64,000 nucleotides of DNA from Prosthecomicrobium pneumaticum (GTDB taxonomy: Bacteria > Pseudomonadota > Alphaproteobacteria > Rhizobiales > Kaistiaceae), in assembly GCF_014199915.1 (NCBI RefSeq), contig NZ_JACHOO010000008.1, positions 1 to 64,000 of the forward strand, written 5' to 3'. The notes below the pieces were generated by a model. It was not told the origin of the DNA, ran no database searches, and worked only from the letters and a program-made list of their open reading frames with translations. A program made the position numbers and the translations under genes. Below, piece by piece: positions 23,705-31,691 of this stretch. Every line of letters begins with the position of its first letter. Positions within the stretch are counted from its first letter, which is position 1.

Positions 23705-24388
23705 ATGACGAGCAACAGTCTGCACGCCATCGAGGGCCAGCGCGACCGCGCCGAGGCGGCGGTCGCCGCCGCAACGGACGCGGTGATCGCCGCCGGTCGC
23801 GCCGCCGCGGGCCGCCACTGGGTGCCGGCGACGTCGGGCAATTTCTCGGTGCGCATCGACGGCGGCCGCGCCGCCATGACGCGCTCGGGCGTCGACAAGG
23901 GCGCCCTGTCGGCGGCCGACATCCTGATCCAGCCGCTCGACGCGCCGCTCCTGCCCGGCTCCTCGGCGGAGGCGCCGCTGCACGTCGCGCTCTATCGGGC
24001 CGATCCCGCGATCGGCGCGATCTTCCATGTCCACAGCCCGGCCGCCACGGTTCTGTCGCGCCTCGCTCTCGAGGACGAGTCCGCGGAGGACGCCGTGCGG
24101 CTCGAAGGCTGGGAACTCCAGAAGGCGCTGAAGGGCGTCCGGACCCACGAAGCGGTGGTCGAGGTTCCGGTCTTCGCGAATGATCAGGATACGGTGCGGC
24201 TCGCCGCCCTCGTCGATGCGCGGTTCGCGGCGCCGCGCGAGGCCGGCCTGCACATCGCGCCGGGTTATCTCCTCGCCGGCCACGGGCTCTACGCCTTCGG
24301 CGCGGACGCCGCGGAGGCCTGGCGGCACCTCGAAGCCTTGGAAACGCTCCTCGAACAAGAACGCTCCTATCGGAGGTCCAGACGATGA
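23705..24388 (+). CDS. mtnB: Methylthioribulose-1-phosphate dehydratase
   Basis: A 227-residue class II aldolase-fold enzyme that dehydrates 5-methylthioribulose-1-phosphate to the diketo compound, the second step of the carbon-skeleton part of methionine salvage. Start at 23705. Visible features: HWVPATSGNFSVR, MTRSGVDKG, FHVHSPAATVLS (zinc His 108 and 110), GWELQKALKGVRTHE and LLAGHGLYAFG (third zinc His). The stop overlaps the mtnD start as ATGA. The 187-base gap to the divergent binding-protein gene holds an AT-rich tract (about 23605-23660) fit for promoters. Confidence 0.95.
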   Translation: MTSNSLHAIEGQRDRAEAAVAAATDAVIAAGRAAAGRHWVPATSGNFSVRIDGGRAAMTRSGVDKGALSAADILIQPLDAPLLPGSSAEAPLHVALYRADPAIGAIFHVHSPAATVLSRLALEDESAEDAVRLEGWELQKALKGVRTHEAVVEVPVFANDQDTVRLAALVDARFAAPREAGLHIAPGYLLAGHGLYAFGADAAEAWRHLEALETLLEQERSYRRSRR

Positions 24389-24945
24389 CGACCCTCACCA
24401 TCTATCCCTATGCCGAACCCGCGAACGCGGAGAAGACGACGAGCGACACCGCCGAGATCGCGGCGCTGCTCGGCGATGTCGGCGTGCGCTTCGAGCGCTG
24501 GACGGCCGACCGCGAACTGCCGGCGGGCGCCGACCAGGCGACCATTCTCGACGCCTACAAGAGCGAGATCGATCGGCTCTCGGCCGAGGCCGGCTATCGC
24601 ACGATCGACGTGATCAGCATCAAGCCGGACAATCCGAACAAGGAGGCGCTGCGCACCAAGTTCCTCGACGAGCACACGCACGACGAGGACGAGGTCCGCT
24701 TCTTCGTCGAAGGCAGCGGCGCCTTCTACCTGCATCTCGGCGACAAGATCTATCAGGTGGTGTGCACCCGCGGCGACCTGCTCTCCGTGCCGGCCGGCAC
24801 GCAGCACTGGTTCGACATGGGCCCGGCACCCGAATTCACCTGCATCCGGCTGTTCATCTCGCCGGACGGCTGGGTGGCGAAGTTCACCGGCGACGCCATC
24901 TCGGCGAGCGTGCCGCGCTTCAACGAAGCCCGCGCCGCCGCCTGA
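24385..24945 (+). CDS. mtnD: Acireductone dioxygenase
   Basis: A 186-residue cupin that oxidises the acireductone of methionine salvage: with iron to formate and 2-oxo-4-methylthiobutyrate, with nickel to CO and a methylthiopropionate. The metal ligands are H97, H99 and E103 (DEHTHDEDEVRFF) and H141 (GTQHWFDMG). The length and the FTCIRLFISPDGWVA ending are typical. Its start overlaps mtnB by four bases. Its stop abuts the stop of the convergent mtnA directly. Confidence 0.96.
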   Translation: MTTLTIYPYAEPANAEKTTSDTAEIAALLGDVGVRFERWTADRELPAGADQATILDAYKSEIDRLSAEAGYRTIDVISIKPDNPNKEALRTKFLDEHTHDEDEVRFFVEGSGAFYLHLGDKIYQVVCTRGDLLSVPAGTQHWFDMGPAPEFTCIRLFISPDGWVAKFTGDAISASVPRFNEARAAA

Positions 24946-26040
24946 TCAGGCGCCGCGCTGCTCCGGAAACAGCCCGGCGAGCCCTTCGGCGCTCGCCGGG
25001 GCGATGCCGCGCTCGGTGATCAGGCCGCTGATCAGCCGGGCCGGGGTTACGTCGAAGGCGGGGTTCGCCGCCTTCGTTCCCTCGGGCGCGATGCGCACCC
25101 TTGTCACCGCGCCGTCCGGCGTCACGCCGGCGATGTGGGTCACCTCCTCCGCCGAGCGCTCCTCGATCTCGATCGCCCCCACCCCCTTCGGCAGGCTCCA
25201 GTCGACCGTGCTCGCCGGCAGGGCGACGTAGAAGGGCACGCCATTGTCGGCAGCGGCGAGCGCCTTCAGATAGGTGCCGATCTTGTTGCAGGCGTCGCCA
25301 TTCGCCGCGACCCGGTCGGCCCCGACGAGCACCAGATCGACGGACCCCTCCTGCATCAGATGGCCGCCGGCATTATCGGCGACGAGGGTGTGCGGCACGC
25401 CGTGCGCAGCGAGTTCCCAGGTGGTGAGGCTGGCGCCCTGGTTGCGCGGCCGGGTCTCGTCGACATAGACGTGCACCGGCAGGCCCTCGTCGTGGGCCTT
25501 GTAGATGACGCCGAGCGCCGTGCCCCAGTCGACGCAGGCGATCCAGCCGGTGTTGCAATGGGTCAGGATGTTGACCGGCCCGGCGCCGCCCTTCTTCTCG
25601 AGCGCGGCCCGGACGAGCGCGACGCCGTGGGTGGCGATCGCCTCATTGGTGGCGACGTCCTCTTCGGCGAGGGCGTCGGCGAGCGACAGCGCCGTCTCGT
25701 GACGCGCGTTCTCGGCCACCGCGGTGACCGCGCGCAGCATGCGGTCGAGCGCCCAGCGCAGATTGACCGCGGTCGGGCGGCTGGCGAGCAACCGGCCATA
25801 AGCGGCGTCGAGCGCGGCATCGGAGGCGTCCTCGCGCAGCGCAAAGGCGAGGCCGTAAGCCCCGGTGACGCCGATCAGCGGCGCACCGCGCACCACCATG
25901 CGGCGGATCGCATCGACCGCGGCCGCCTCGGTCGCGATGTCGAAGGTGGTGAAGGCGTGCGGCAGCCGGGTCTGGTCGACCACGGTGACGCCGTCGCCGC
26001 TGCGCCAGATCGAGCGATAGGAGGTGCCGTCGACCCGCAT
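24946..26040 (-). CDS. mtnA: S-methyl-5-thioribose-1-phosphate isomerase
   Basis: A 364-residue enzyme of the eIF2B-alpha fold that isomerises methylthioribose-1-phosphate to the ribulose form. Features: VVRGAPLIGVTGAYGLA (phosphate site), LTHCNTGWIACVDWGTALG with catalytic Cys 162, DETRPRNQGASLTTWEL, and LVGADRVAANGDACNKIGTY with catalytic Asp 242. It lies upstream of nothing on its strand except mtnC, which it follows by 27 bases, so mtnC-mtnA form a two-gene operon facing mtnB-mtnD. The kinase or phosphorylase that supplies its substrate (MtnK or MtnP) is not in the window. Confidence 0.96.
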   Translation of the reverse strand: MRVDGTSYRSIWRSGDGVTVVDQTRLPHAFTTFDIATEAAAVDAIRRMVVRGAPLIGVTGAYGLAFALREDASDAALDAAYGRLLASRPTAVNLRWALDRMLRAVTAVAENARHETALSLADALAEEDVATNEAIATHGVALVRAALEKKGGAGPVNILTHCNTGWIACVDWGTALGVIYKAHDEGLPVHVYVDETRPRNQGASLTTWELAAHGVPHTLVADNAGGHLMQEGSVDLVLVGADRVAANGDACNKIGTYLKALAAADNGVPFYVALPASTVDWSLPKGVGAIEIEERSAEEVTHIAGVTPDGAVTRVRIAPEGTKAANPAFDVTPARLISGLITERGIAPASAEGLAGLFPEQRGA

Positions 26041-26067
26041 CGTGTCTCTCCTCGGAAATCGGTCGGT

Positions 26068-26766
26068 TCAGGCCGCGCCGGGCCGCAGATCGAGCGCGCC
26101 GAAATCGCGCACCGACGGGAAGCGCGGATCGGCCGGCGTCGCCTCGCGCAGCGCATGGCCGACCGGCATGCCGGCGGCCGCGGCGGCCTCGAGCTCGCGC
26201 GGATTGTCCGAGAGAAAGAGGACCCGCTCCGGCGCGCGCCCGATCGCCCGCGCGATGGTCAGATAGGAGGCGGCGTCCGTCTTCGCACCGGTCTCGGTGT
26301 CGAAATGGCCGGAAAAGAGCGGCCGCAGGTCGCCGGCGCTCGAATGGCCGAAAAAGAGGTGCTGCGCCTTCACCGAGCCCGAGGAATAGACGTAGAGCGG
26401 CAGGCCGGCCTCGCGCCAGCGGCGGAGCGCGGCGACGGCATCGTCATAGATCGGGCCTTCGAGCGCCCCTTCCGCGAAGCCGCGGTCCCAGATCAGGCCC
26501 TGGATCTTCTTGAGCGGCGGCGCCTTGCGATCCTCGGCGATCCAGCCGAGCAGCGCGCCGACCGGATCGGCCCCCGGCCCGGCGAGCGCCGCGGTCTCCT
26601 CGAGGATCGCCCGCACCTCCGGCGTATCGCCATGGCGCGCGACGTAATCCGCGAGCCGGTCCCGCGCATAGGGGAACATCACGGTCGCGACATAGGATTG
26701 CGGGCTGACCGTGCCCTCGATGTCGATCAGCACGGCGTCGACGGCAAAGCGGAGCGCCTCGGTCAT
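26068..26766 (-). CDS. mtnC: Acireductone synthase (enolase-phosphatase E1)
   Basis: A 232-residue HAD-fold enzyme that enolises and dephosphorylates the diketo-phosphopentane of methionine salvage. The ATG at 26766 is preferred, with GAGG about 9 bases before it. Features: VLIDIEGTVSPQSYV (HAD motif I with the Asp and Glu), FPYARDRLADYV, PLYVYSSGSVKAQHLFFGH (motif II) and FDTETGAKTDAASY with ERVLFLSDNPRELEAA (motifs III and IV). The first gene of a two-gene operon with mtnA. Confidence 0.95.
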   Translation of the reverse strand: MTEALRFAVDAVLIDIEGTVSPQSYVATVMFPYARDRLADYVARHGDTPEVRAILEETAALAGPGADPVGALLGWIAEDRKAPPLKKIQGLIWDRGFAEGALEGPIYDDAVAALRRWREAGLPLYVYSSGSVKAQHLFFGHSSAGDLRPLFSGHFDTETGAKTDAASYLTIARAIGRAPERVLFLSDNPRELEAAAAAGMPVGHALREATPADPRFPSVRDFGALDLRPGAA

Positions 26767-26852
26767 CTCGGGCATCCTCGGGGTCGGCGGAACGGGAGGC
26801 GGAGTTATAGCGGAGGCCAGCCGCCCGTCCACCGCCGATCGTGCGGGCGGGC

Positions 26853-29800
26853 TCAGAAGAGATCGAGCTGATGCACCGCGGGCCTTCGCCGGCGCGACCC
26901 CCGGGCGGGACGGACGAGGACGTCCGGCGGCAGATCGGCGAGGAAGCGCGACGGCGGCACGGCTCTCCGGGCGCCGCGGACGCTGCGCTCGGCGGCACAG
27001 GTAAGTACCAGACGGTCCTGCGCCCGTGTAAGCGCGACATAGCAGAGCCGCCGCTCCTCGGCGAGGGCGTCCGGCTCGGGTGGCATGCCCCCGAAGGAGA
27101 AGGGCAGAAGCCCCTCGTCGAGGCCGACGACGAAGACGACGGGAAATTCGAGCCCCTTCGCCGCATGGATGGTGAGGAGTGCGACGCGGGCGGCGCGGGG
27201 ATCGAAGAAATCCGCCTCGCTCGCGAGCGCCACCGCCTCGCCGAAAGCGGCCTCGTCCGGCGCGGATGCGGCGATCGCCGTCAGCCAGCGCTCCGCCTCG
27301 GCGCGTGTCGCGGGGTCGAGATCGTCGCGCCCCTCGCGAACGCTTCCGAAAGCCGCGGCGAGCCGGTCGCCGAGCGTGCCGTCCGCCTGGCGGGCGACCG
27401 CGGCGAGCGCCGCACGGACGCCTGCATGGTCCGCTATGCGGGCCGGCGCGCTCTTCTTGAACGGGATGCCGGCGTGGTCGAACGCCGCCCGCAGCGCCGC
27501 CGCCTGACCGTCGGTGCGATAGAGCACGGCGAAATCTGCGAAGCCGAGCCGGTCGGCCCCGCTCTGCCGCCCGGCGAGCGCGTTCGCCGCGAGGAGATCG
27601 TGGCCGCCGATCATCTCCTCGATGGTGTGGGCGACGAACTCCGCCTCGGCCCGCTCGTCGGCCGCGACATGGAGCGCGATCGGTGCGCCCATCGGCCGGG
27701 TCGCACCCTCTGGCGGTGCGCCGATCAACGACGCCGCAGCGGCGACGATGGTGCCGGTCGAGCGGTAGTTGCGGCCGAGCCGGAAAGTCCGGGCGGCGGG
27801 GAAGTCCGCGGCAAACCGGGCGAAACAGGCGGCATCCGCCCCGCGGAAGCCGTAGATCGCCTGGTTCGGATCGCCGATCACGCAGAGCCGTCCTTCAGGA
27901 CCGGCGAGGAGCAGCAGAAGGCGGTACTGGGCGTCGTCGACATCCTGGAACTCGTCGGCGACGATGTGGCGGAAGCGGCCGCGCCAGGCCGCCGCGATGC
28001 CGGGCTCGGCCGCGAGCAGCGCGGCGGGCAGCCGGATCAGATCGTCGAAATCGACGAGGTTGCGGGCTCGCATGGCGGCATCGAGCGCCGTGCCGGCCGC
28101 CCCCGCGGCGGCATCGTCCGCAAGGCCGCTGCGCTTGGAGCGCGAGATCGCGCGCAGCATCGCCGCCGCTTCGCGCTCCGACAGCCCCGTCTCGGCGACG
28201 AGCAGCGCCGCGCGTTCGGGATCGGCGGCAATGCGGAAGCCGGGCGCGAGGCCGGCCTCCGCCGCATGGGCCCGCAGGATGGCGAGGCCGAGCGTGTGGA
28301 AGCTGTGCACCGTCACCGGCGCGCCGGGCAGCAGCGCCGCGAGTCGTGCCGCCAGTTCCTCCGTCGCCCGCCGCGTGAAGGTCACGGCGAGGCACTCCGC
28401 CGGCGTCAGCCCATGATCCCGCACCAGATGAGCGATGCGGTGGGTGAGCATGCGCGTCTTGCCGGAGCCGGGCCCGGCGAGCACAACGACCGGCCCGTCG
28501 ACGGCGGCGGCCGCCTCGGCCTGATCCGCGTCGAGCCCGGCGAGCACGCCGCCCCGCGGCGAGCCGGCCACCGGCGCCGGGCCTTCGCCGCCCTCGGCCG
28601 CATCCGCCTCCGCCTGCCTGACGCGCCTCGCCGGCTTCGCCCGCGATCCGAGCGGGCCGTCGAACAGCAGCGCGCCCTTCGACAGCCGCTCAAGTTCGCC
28701 GGGCTCGAAGAGGCGGATGACGCCGTATTCGCCGTCATAGCCGGCCTGCCGGATCACTGCGCCGGCGCGCAGTCGGGCCACCGCCTCGCCGAGCAGAGGA
28801 TGAACCTTCGCCACGTCCTCGACCGGCCGCTCTTCGAGAAGGTCGAGCTCGGCCCCGAGCGCCGCCGTCCGCTCATACGCGGCTTCAACCGCCTTCGACG
28901 CGACGCCCACGCCGACGATCTCGGCGATCATCTCCGGCAGCGGCACGAGGCTCGCCGCGTCGCCGTCGGTCGGTAGCGCCACGACCTCCTCGACCGGGCG
29001 GTCGGCGAGCGCCTCGACGCGATGGGCGACACCGACCGTCAGCCGACCGCCACAGACCGGGCAGAGGCCGCCCTGCGCGATCGTTTCCCGCGGATCGAGC
29101 CGCACGCCGCAGGCGCGGTGCCCGTCGGCGTGGTATTTCCCCTCCTCGGGGAAGAACTCGACCGTTCCGTGATAGCCCGCGCCCGTCTCGAGCGCGCGGC
29201 GGATGGCGAAATAGTCGGGCTCGCAGGAGAAACGCGTCGCCTCGCGGCCGAGCTTGGCCGGCGAATGCGCATCGGAATTCGAGGTCAGCCGGAACCGGTC
29301 GAGCGAGGACACCCGCCGGTTCATCGCGGGGTCGGAAGAGAGGCCTGTTTCGACCGCGAAGATGTGAGGCGCGAGATCGCCGTAGCAGTCGTCGATGGAA
29401 TCGAACCCGGATTGGGATCCCATCGCCGCGAACCAGGGCGTCCAGATGTGGGCCGGGACCAGATAGGAGTGCGGCCCGCTGTCGAGTGCGATCTCGAGCA
29501 GGTCGCGCGAATCGAGGCCGAGGATCGGCCGACCGTCCGAGGCGATGTTGCCGATCGCGGCGAGCCGCGCCGCCAGCCGGTCCGCGGTCGCGAAGTCCGG
29601 CACATAGATCAGATGGTGCACCTTCCGCGTCTTCTCGCCCTTCTTGTAGATGGTCGAGATTTCGGTCGAGAGCATGAAGGAGACGGGCGTCCGGCAGGCG
29701 GGCGGCAACGTCCGCTCGACGGCCTGCGCGATCTCCGGCTTCAGGCGGAAGAGGCCGTTGCCGGCCGGCACCAGCTTGTCGCGGATCTCGGCGAGCCAGC

Positions 29801-29936
29801 CGGGATGGACGCAGTCGCCCGTGCCCACCACGGCGATGCCCTTGCGGGCTGCCCACCAGGCGAGGTGTTCGAGATCGAGGTCGCGGCTCGTCGCGCGCGA
29901 GTGTTTCGAATGGACGTGCAGATCGGCGTGGAACAT
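26853..29936 (-). CDS. PHP-domain (TIGR00375 type) fused to UvrD/PcrA-family helicase
   Basis: A 1027-residue fusion. Residues 1 to about 430 are a PHP-type metal-dependent phosphoesterase (DLHVHSKHSRAT at 6-17, TGDCVHPGW at 39-47, a TEIS segment at 91, PAHIWTPWF at 161-169, SNSDAHS at 219-225), with a Cys cluster at 276, 292 and 295 (LCPVCGGRLT) as in TIGR00375 proteins. Residues about 465-1027 are an SF1A helicase: Walker A GPGSGKT (488-494), FTRRATEEL, VADEFQDVDDAQY (Walker B), GDPNQAIYGFRGAD, GRNYRST, TIHAAKGLEFPVVFVVGLDEG and YVALTRAQDRL. The combination suggests a helicase with built-in nuclease or phosphatase for repair. The start at 29936 lacks a clear ribosome site. Confidence 0.9.
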   Translation of the reverse strand: MFHADLHVHSKHSRATSRDLDLEHLAWWAARKGIAVVGTGDCVHPGWLAEIRDKLVPAGNGLFRLKPEIAQAVERTLPPACRTPVSFMLSTEISTIYKKGEKTRKVHHLIYVPDFATADRLAARLAAIGNIASDGRPILGLDSRDLLEIALDSGPHSYLVPAHIWTPWFAAMGSQSGFDSIDDCYGDLAPHIFAVETGLSSDPAMNRRVSSLDRFRLTSNSDAHSPAKLGREATRFSCEPDYFAIRRALETGAGYHGTVEFFPEEGKYHADGHRACGVRLDPRETIAQGGLCPVCGGRLTVGVAHRVEALADRPVEEVVALPTDGDAASLVPLPEMIAEIVGVGVASKAVEAAYERTAALGAELDLLEERPVEDVAKVHPLLGEAVARLRAGAVIRQAGYDGEYGVIRLFEPGELERLSKGALLFDGPLGSRAKPARRVRQAEADAAEGGEGPAPVAGSPRGGVLAGLDADQAEAAAAVDGPVVVLAGPGSGKTRMLTHRIAHLVRDHGLTPAECLAVTFTRRATEELAARLAALLPGAPVTVHSFHTLGLAILRAHAAEAGLAPGFRIAADPERAALLVAETGLSEREAAAMLRAISRSKRSGLADDAAAGAAGTALDAAMRARNLVDFDDLIRLPAALLAAEPGIAAAWRGRFRHIVADEFQDVDDAQYRLLLLLAGPEGRLCVIGDPNQAIYGFRGADAACFARFAADFPAARTFRLGRNYRSTGTIVAAAASLIGAPPEGATRPMGAPIALHVAADERAEAEFVAHTIEEMIGGHDLLAANALAGRQSGADRLGFADFAVLYRTDGQAAALRAAFDHAGIPFKKSAPARIADHAGVRAALAAVARQADGTLGDRLAAAFGSVREGRDDLDPATRAEAERWLTAIAASAPDEAAFGEAVALASEADFFDPRAARVALLTIHAAKGLEFPVVFVVGLDEGLLPFSFGGMPPEPDALAEERRLCYVALTRAQDRLVLTCAAERSVRGARRAVPPSRFLADLPPDVLVRPARGSRRRRPAVHQLDLF

Positions 29937-30030
29937 CGCCGGAGTCTGGGCCGAGTCCCGGCCCGGAACAAGCCGGCACACCATCGCGGGGGCGGCGCCC
30001 TCCCCCGTCGCGCGGGAGAGGGCGGAGGCC

Positions 30031-30741
30031 TCAGGCGGCGGCGCCGGCGGGGCTCGGCGGGGCGGGCGGCCGGACGCGCAGATTGTTCTGCACATAGGTG
30101 ACGCCGAGCACGTCCTGCGCGAGGTCCTCGGCCCGCCGCCGGTCGCGGCGGCTTTCCACCGTCCCGGCAAGGGTCACCTCGGTTCCATCGACCGTCACCT
30201 CGATCTCCGAGGCGTCGAGGAAGGAATCCTCGGCCAGCCGATCATTGACGTCTTCGAGGATGCGGGCGCTCGACCGAACATAGCCCTTCGGCCCCTTGCC
30301 GCGGTGATCGCCGCGCGGCGCCGTCGCTTCGCCCGGCGCGCCGCGGCCCATCCAAGCCGCGACCTCCTCGCGCTCGCGGTCGAACTGCGGCGCGTTGCCG
30401 AGGCGGTCGGCGGTGCGGAAGGCGCGACCGGTGCCGTAGGCTTCGCCGCCCTCCGGCTCCAGCCAGGCCTGCGCCTCGGCAGCGCCGCTGCCGTGCGGCG
30501 CGCCATAGGCATCCGGTTCACGGCCGCGCGGCTGATAGGCCTCGCGATCGGCGGCGACCTGCCGCCTCCCCCGGCCGGCATGCCGGCCGCCGGCCGCATG
30601 GCGCGCACCCGCGGCCGGGCCGCCATCCTCGTCGTCGGTGAACTCCGGCCGCTCATAGGAGACGGGCGGATTGTCGGACGGCGTACCCGCCGGGCGGCGG
30701 TAGCGTCGATCCTCGTCCTTCCACTGGTCGTATCGGGCCAT
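30031..30741 (-). CDS. BON-domain protein with disordered N-terminal half
   Basis: A 236-residue protein with a long disordered, charged first part (Arg/Gly/Asp/Glu-rich, many Tyr) and a C-terminal BON domain (about 155-225): RSSARILEDVNDRLAEDSFL, then ASEIEVTVDGTEVTLAGTVE and RRRAEDLAQDVLGVTYVQNN. BON domains bind phospholipid and are typical of envelope or osmotic stress proteins; here there is no signal peptide, which fits the cytosolic BON proteins of rhizobial stress regulons. An EcfG-type promoter lies about 75-100 bases upstream. Confidence 0.85.
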   Translation of the reverse strand: MARYDQWKDEDRRYRRPAGTPSDNPPVSYERPEFTDDEDGGPAAGARHAAGGRHAGRGRRQVAADREAYQPRGREPDAYGAPHGSGAAEAQAWLEPEGGEAYGTGRAFRTADRLGNAPQFDREREEVAAWMGRGAPGEATAPRGDHRGKGPKGYVRSSARILEDVNDRLAEDSFLDASEIEVTVDGTEVTLAGTVESRRDRRRAEDLAQDVLGVTYVQNNLRVRPPAPPSPAGAAA

Positions 30742-30814
30742 CGTCTTTCTCCTGCCATCTGCCGGCGGCGGAGGCCGCCGGGCGCAATGGCGCGCGAAGG
30801 AAATACACCGTCGG

Positions 30815-30841
30815 AAACGGCGATCCGGCCGGCAGCGTTCC
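30815..30841 (-). promoter_or_regulatory. EcfG (general stress sigma) promoter
   Basis: On the minus strand GGAAC (30841-30837) is followed after 17 bases by CGTTT (30819-30815), matching the EcfG consensus GGAAC-N16/17-CGTT. It faces the BON-domain gene, giving a leader of about 65 bases. Confidence 0.65.
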
Positions 30842-30911
30842 GTGCCCCGCCGCCGGCAACCGTTTCCCCGGCGCTCCGTTGGCCTGCCGCGAAACCAATG
30901 GAGCGGCAGGA

Positions 30912-31691
30912 ATGGAACTCGAAGGAAAGGTCGCGCTCGTCACGGGCGCGGGATCCGGCATCGGGCGCGGTGCGGCGGAAATTCTCGCGCGCCGGGGCGC
31001 CCGCGTCGGCCTGCTGGGGCGGACGGCAGAAGAGCTCGACGAGGTCAGGACCGCGATCGAGACGATGGGCGGGACGGCGATGACACTCGTCGCCGACGTT
31101 GCCGATCCGACGGCCATGAAGGAGGCCTTCGCGGCGCTCCTCTCCTCCTACGGCCGGCTCGACATCGCGGTGGCGAATGCCGGCGTCAACGGCGTCTGGG
31201 CGCCGATCGACGATCTGAAGCCCGAGGAGTGGGAACAGACCGTCGCGATCAATCTGCGGGGCACCTATCTGACGCTGCACCACGCCGTGCCGCCGATGAA
31301 GCAGGCGGGCGGTGCGATCGTCATCGTCTCCTCGATCAACGGGACGCGAACCTTCAGCAATCCCGGCACCACGGCCTATGCCGCGACCAAGGCCGGCCAG
31401 CTCGCCCTCGGCCAGGTGGCGGCGCTCGAACTCGCCAAGCACCGCATCCGGGTCAACGTGATCTGCCCCGGCGCGATCTCGACCAGTATCGACGCCAACA
31501 CGAAGAAGCGGAACACGGGGGAGGCTGCGGTGCCCGTCGAGTATCCGGACGGGCAGGTGCCGCTCACCGACGGGGAGTCGGGAACGATCGAGGACGTGGC
31601 GGAGCTGGTGCTCTTCCTCGTCTCCGATCGCTCCCGCCACATCACCGGAACGCCCGTCTGGATCGACGGGGCTCAGTCGCTCCTGGTCTGA
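30912..31691 (+). CDS. Short-chain dehydrogenase/reductase
   Basis: A 259-residue SDR starting at an ATG at 30912 (MELEGKVALVTGAGSGIGRG). Cofactor loop TGAGSGIG at about 11-18, ANAGVNG, a catalytic-type Ser in VIVSSINGTRT, and YAATKAG with Tyr and Lys. The C-terminal TGTPVWIDGAQSLLV is the usual classical-SDR ending (FabG-like subgroup). The substrate is unknown. The 3' end overlaps the convergent glgX by 19 bases. Confidence 0.9.
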   Translation: MELEGKVALVTGAGSGIGRGAAEILARRGARVGLLGRTAEELDEVRTAIETMGGTAMTLVADVADPTAMKEAFAALLSSYGRLDIAVANAGVNGVWAPIDDLKPEEWEQTVAINLRGTYLTLHHAVPPMKQAGGAIVIVSSINGTRTFSNPGTTAYAATKAGQLALGQVAALELAKHRIRVNVICPGAISTSIDANTKKRNTGEAAVPVEYPDGQVPLTDGESGTIEDVAELVLFLVSDRSRHITGTPVWIDGAQSLLV

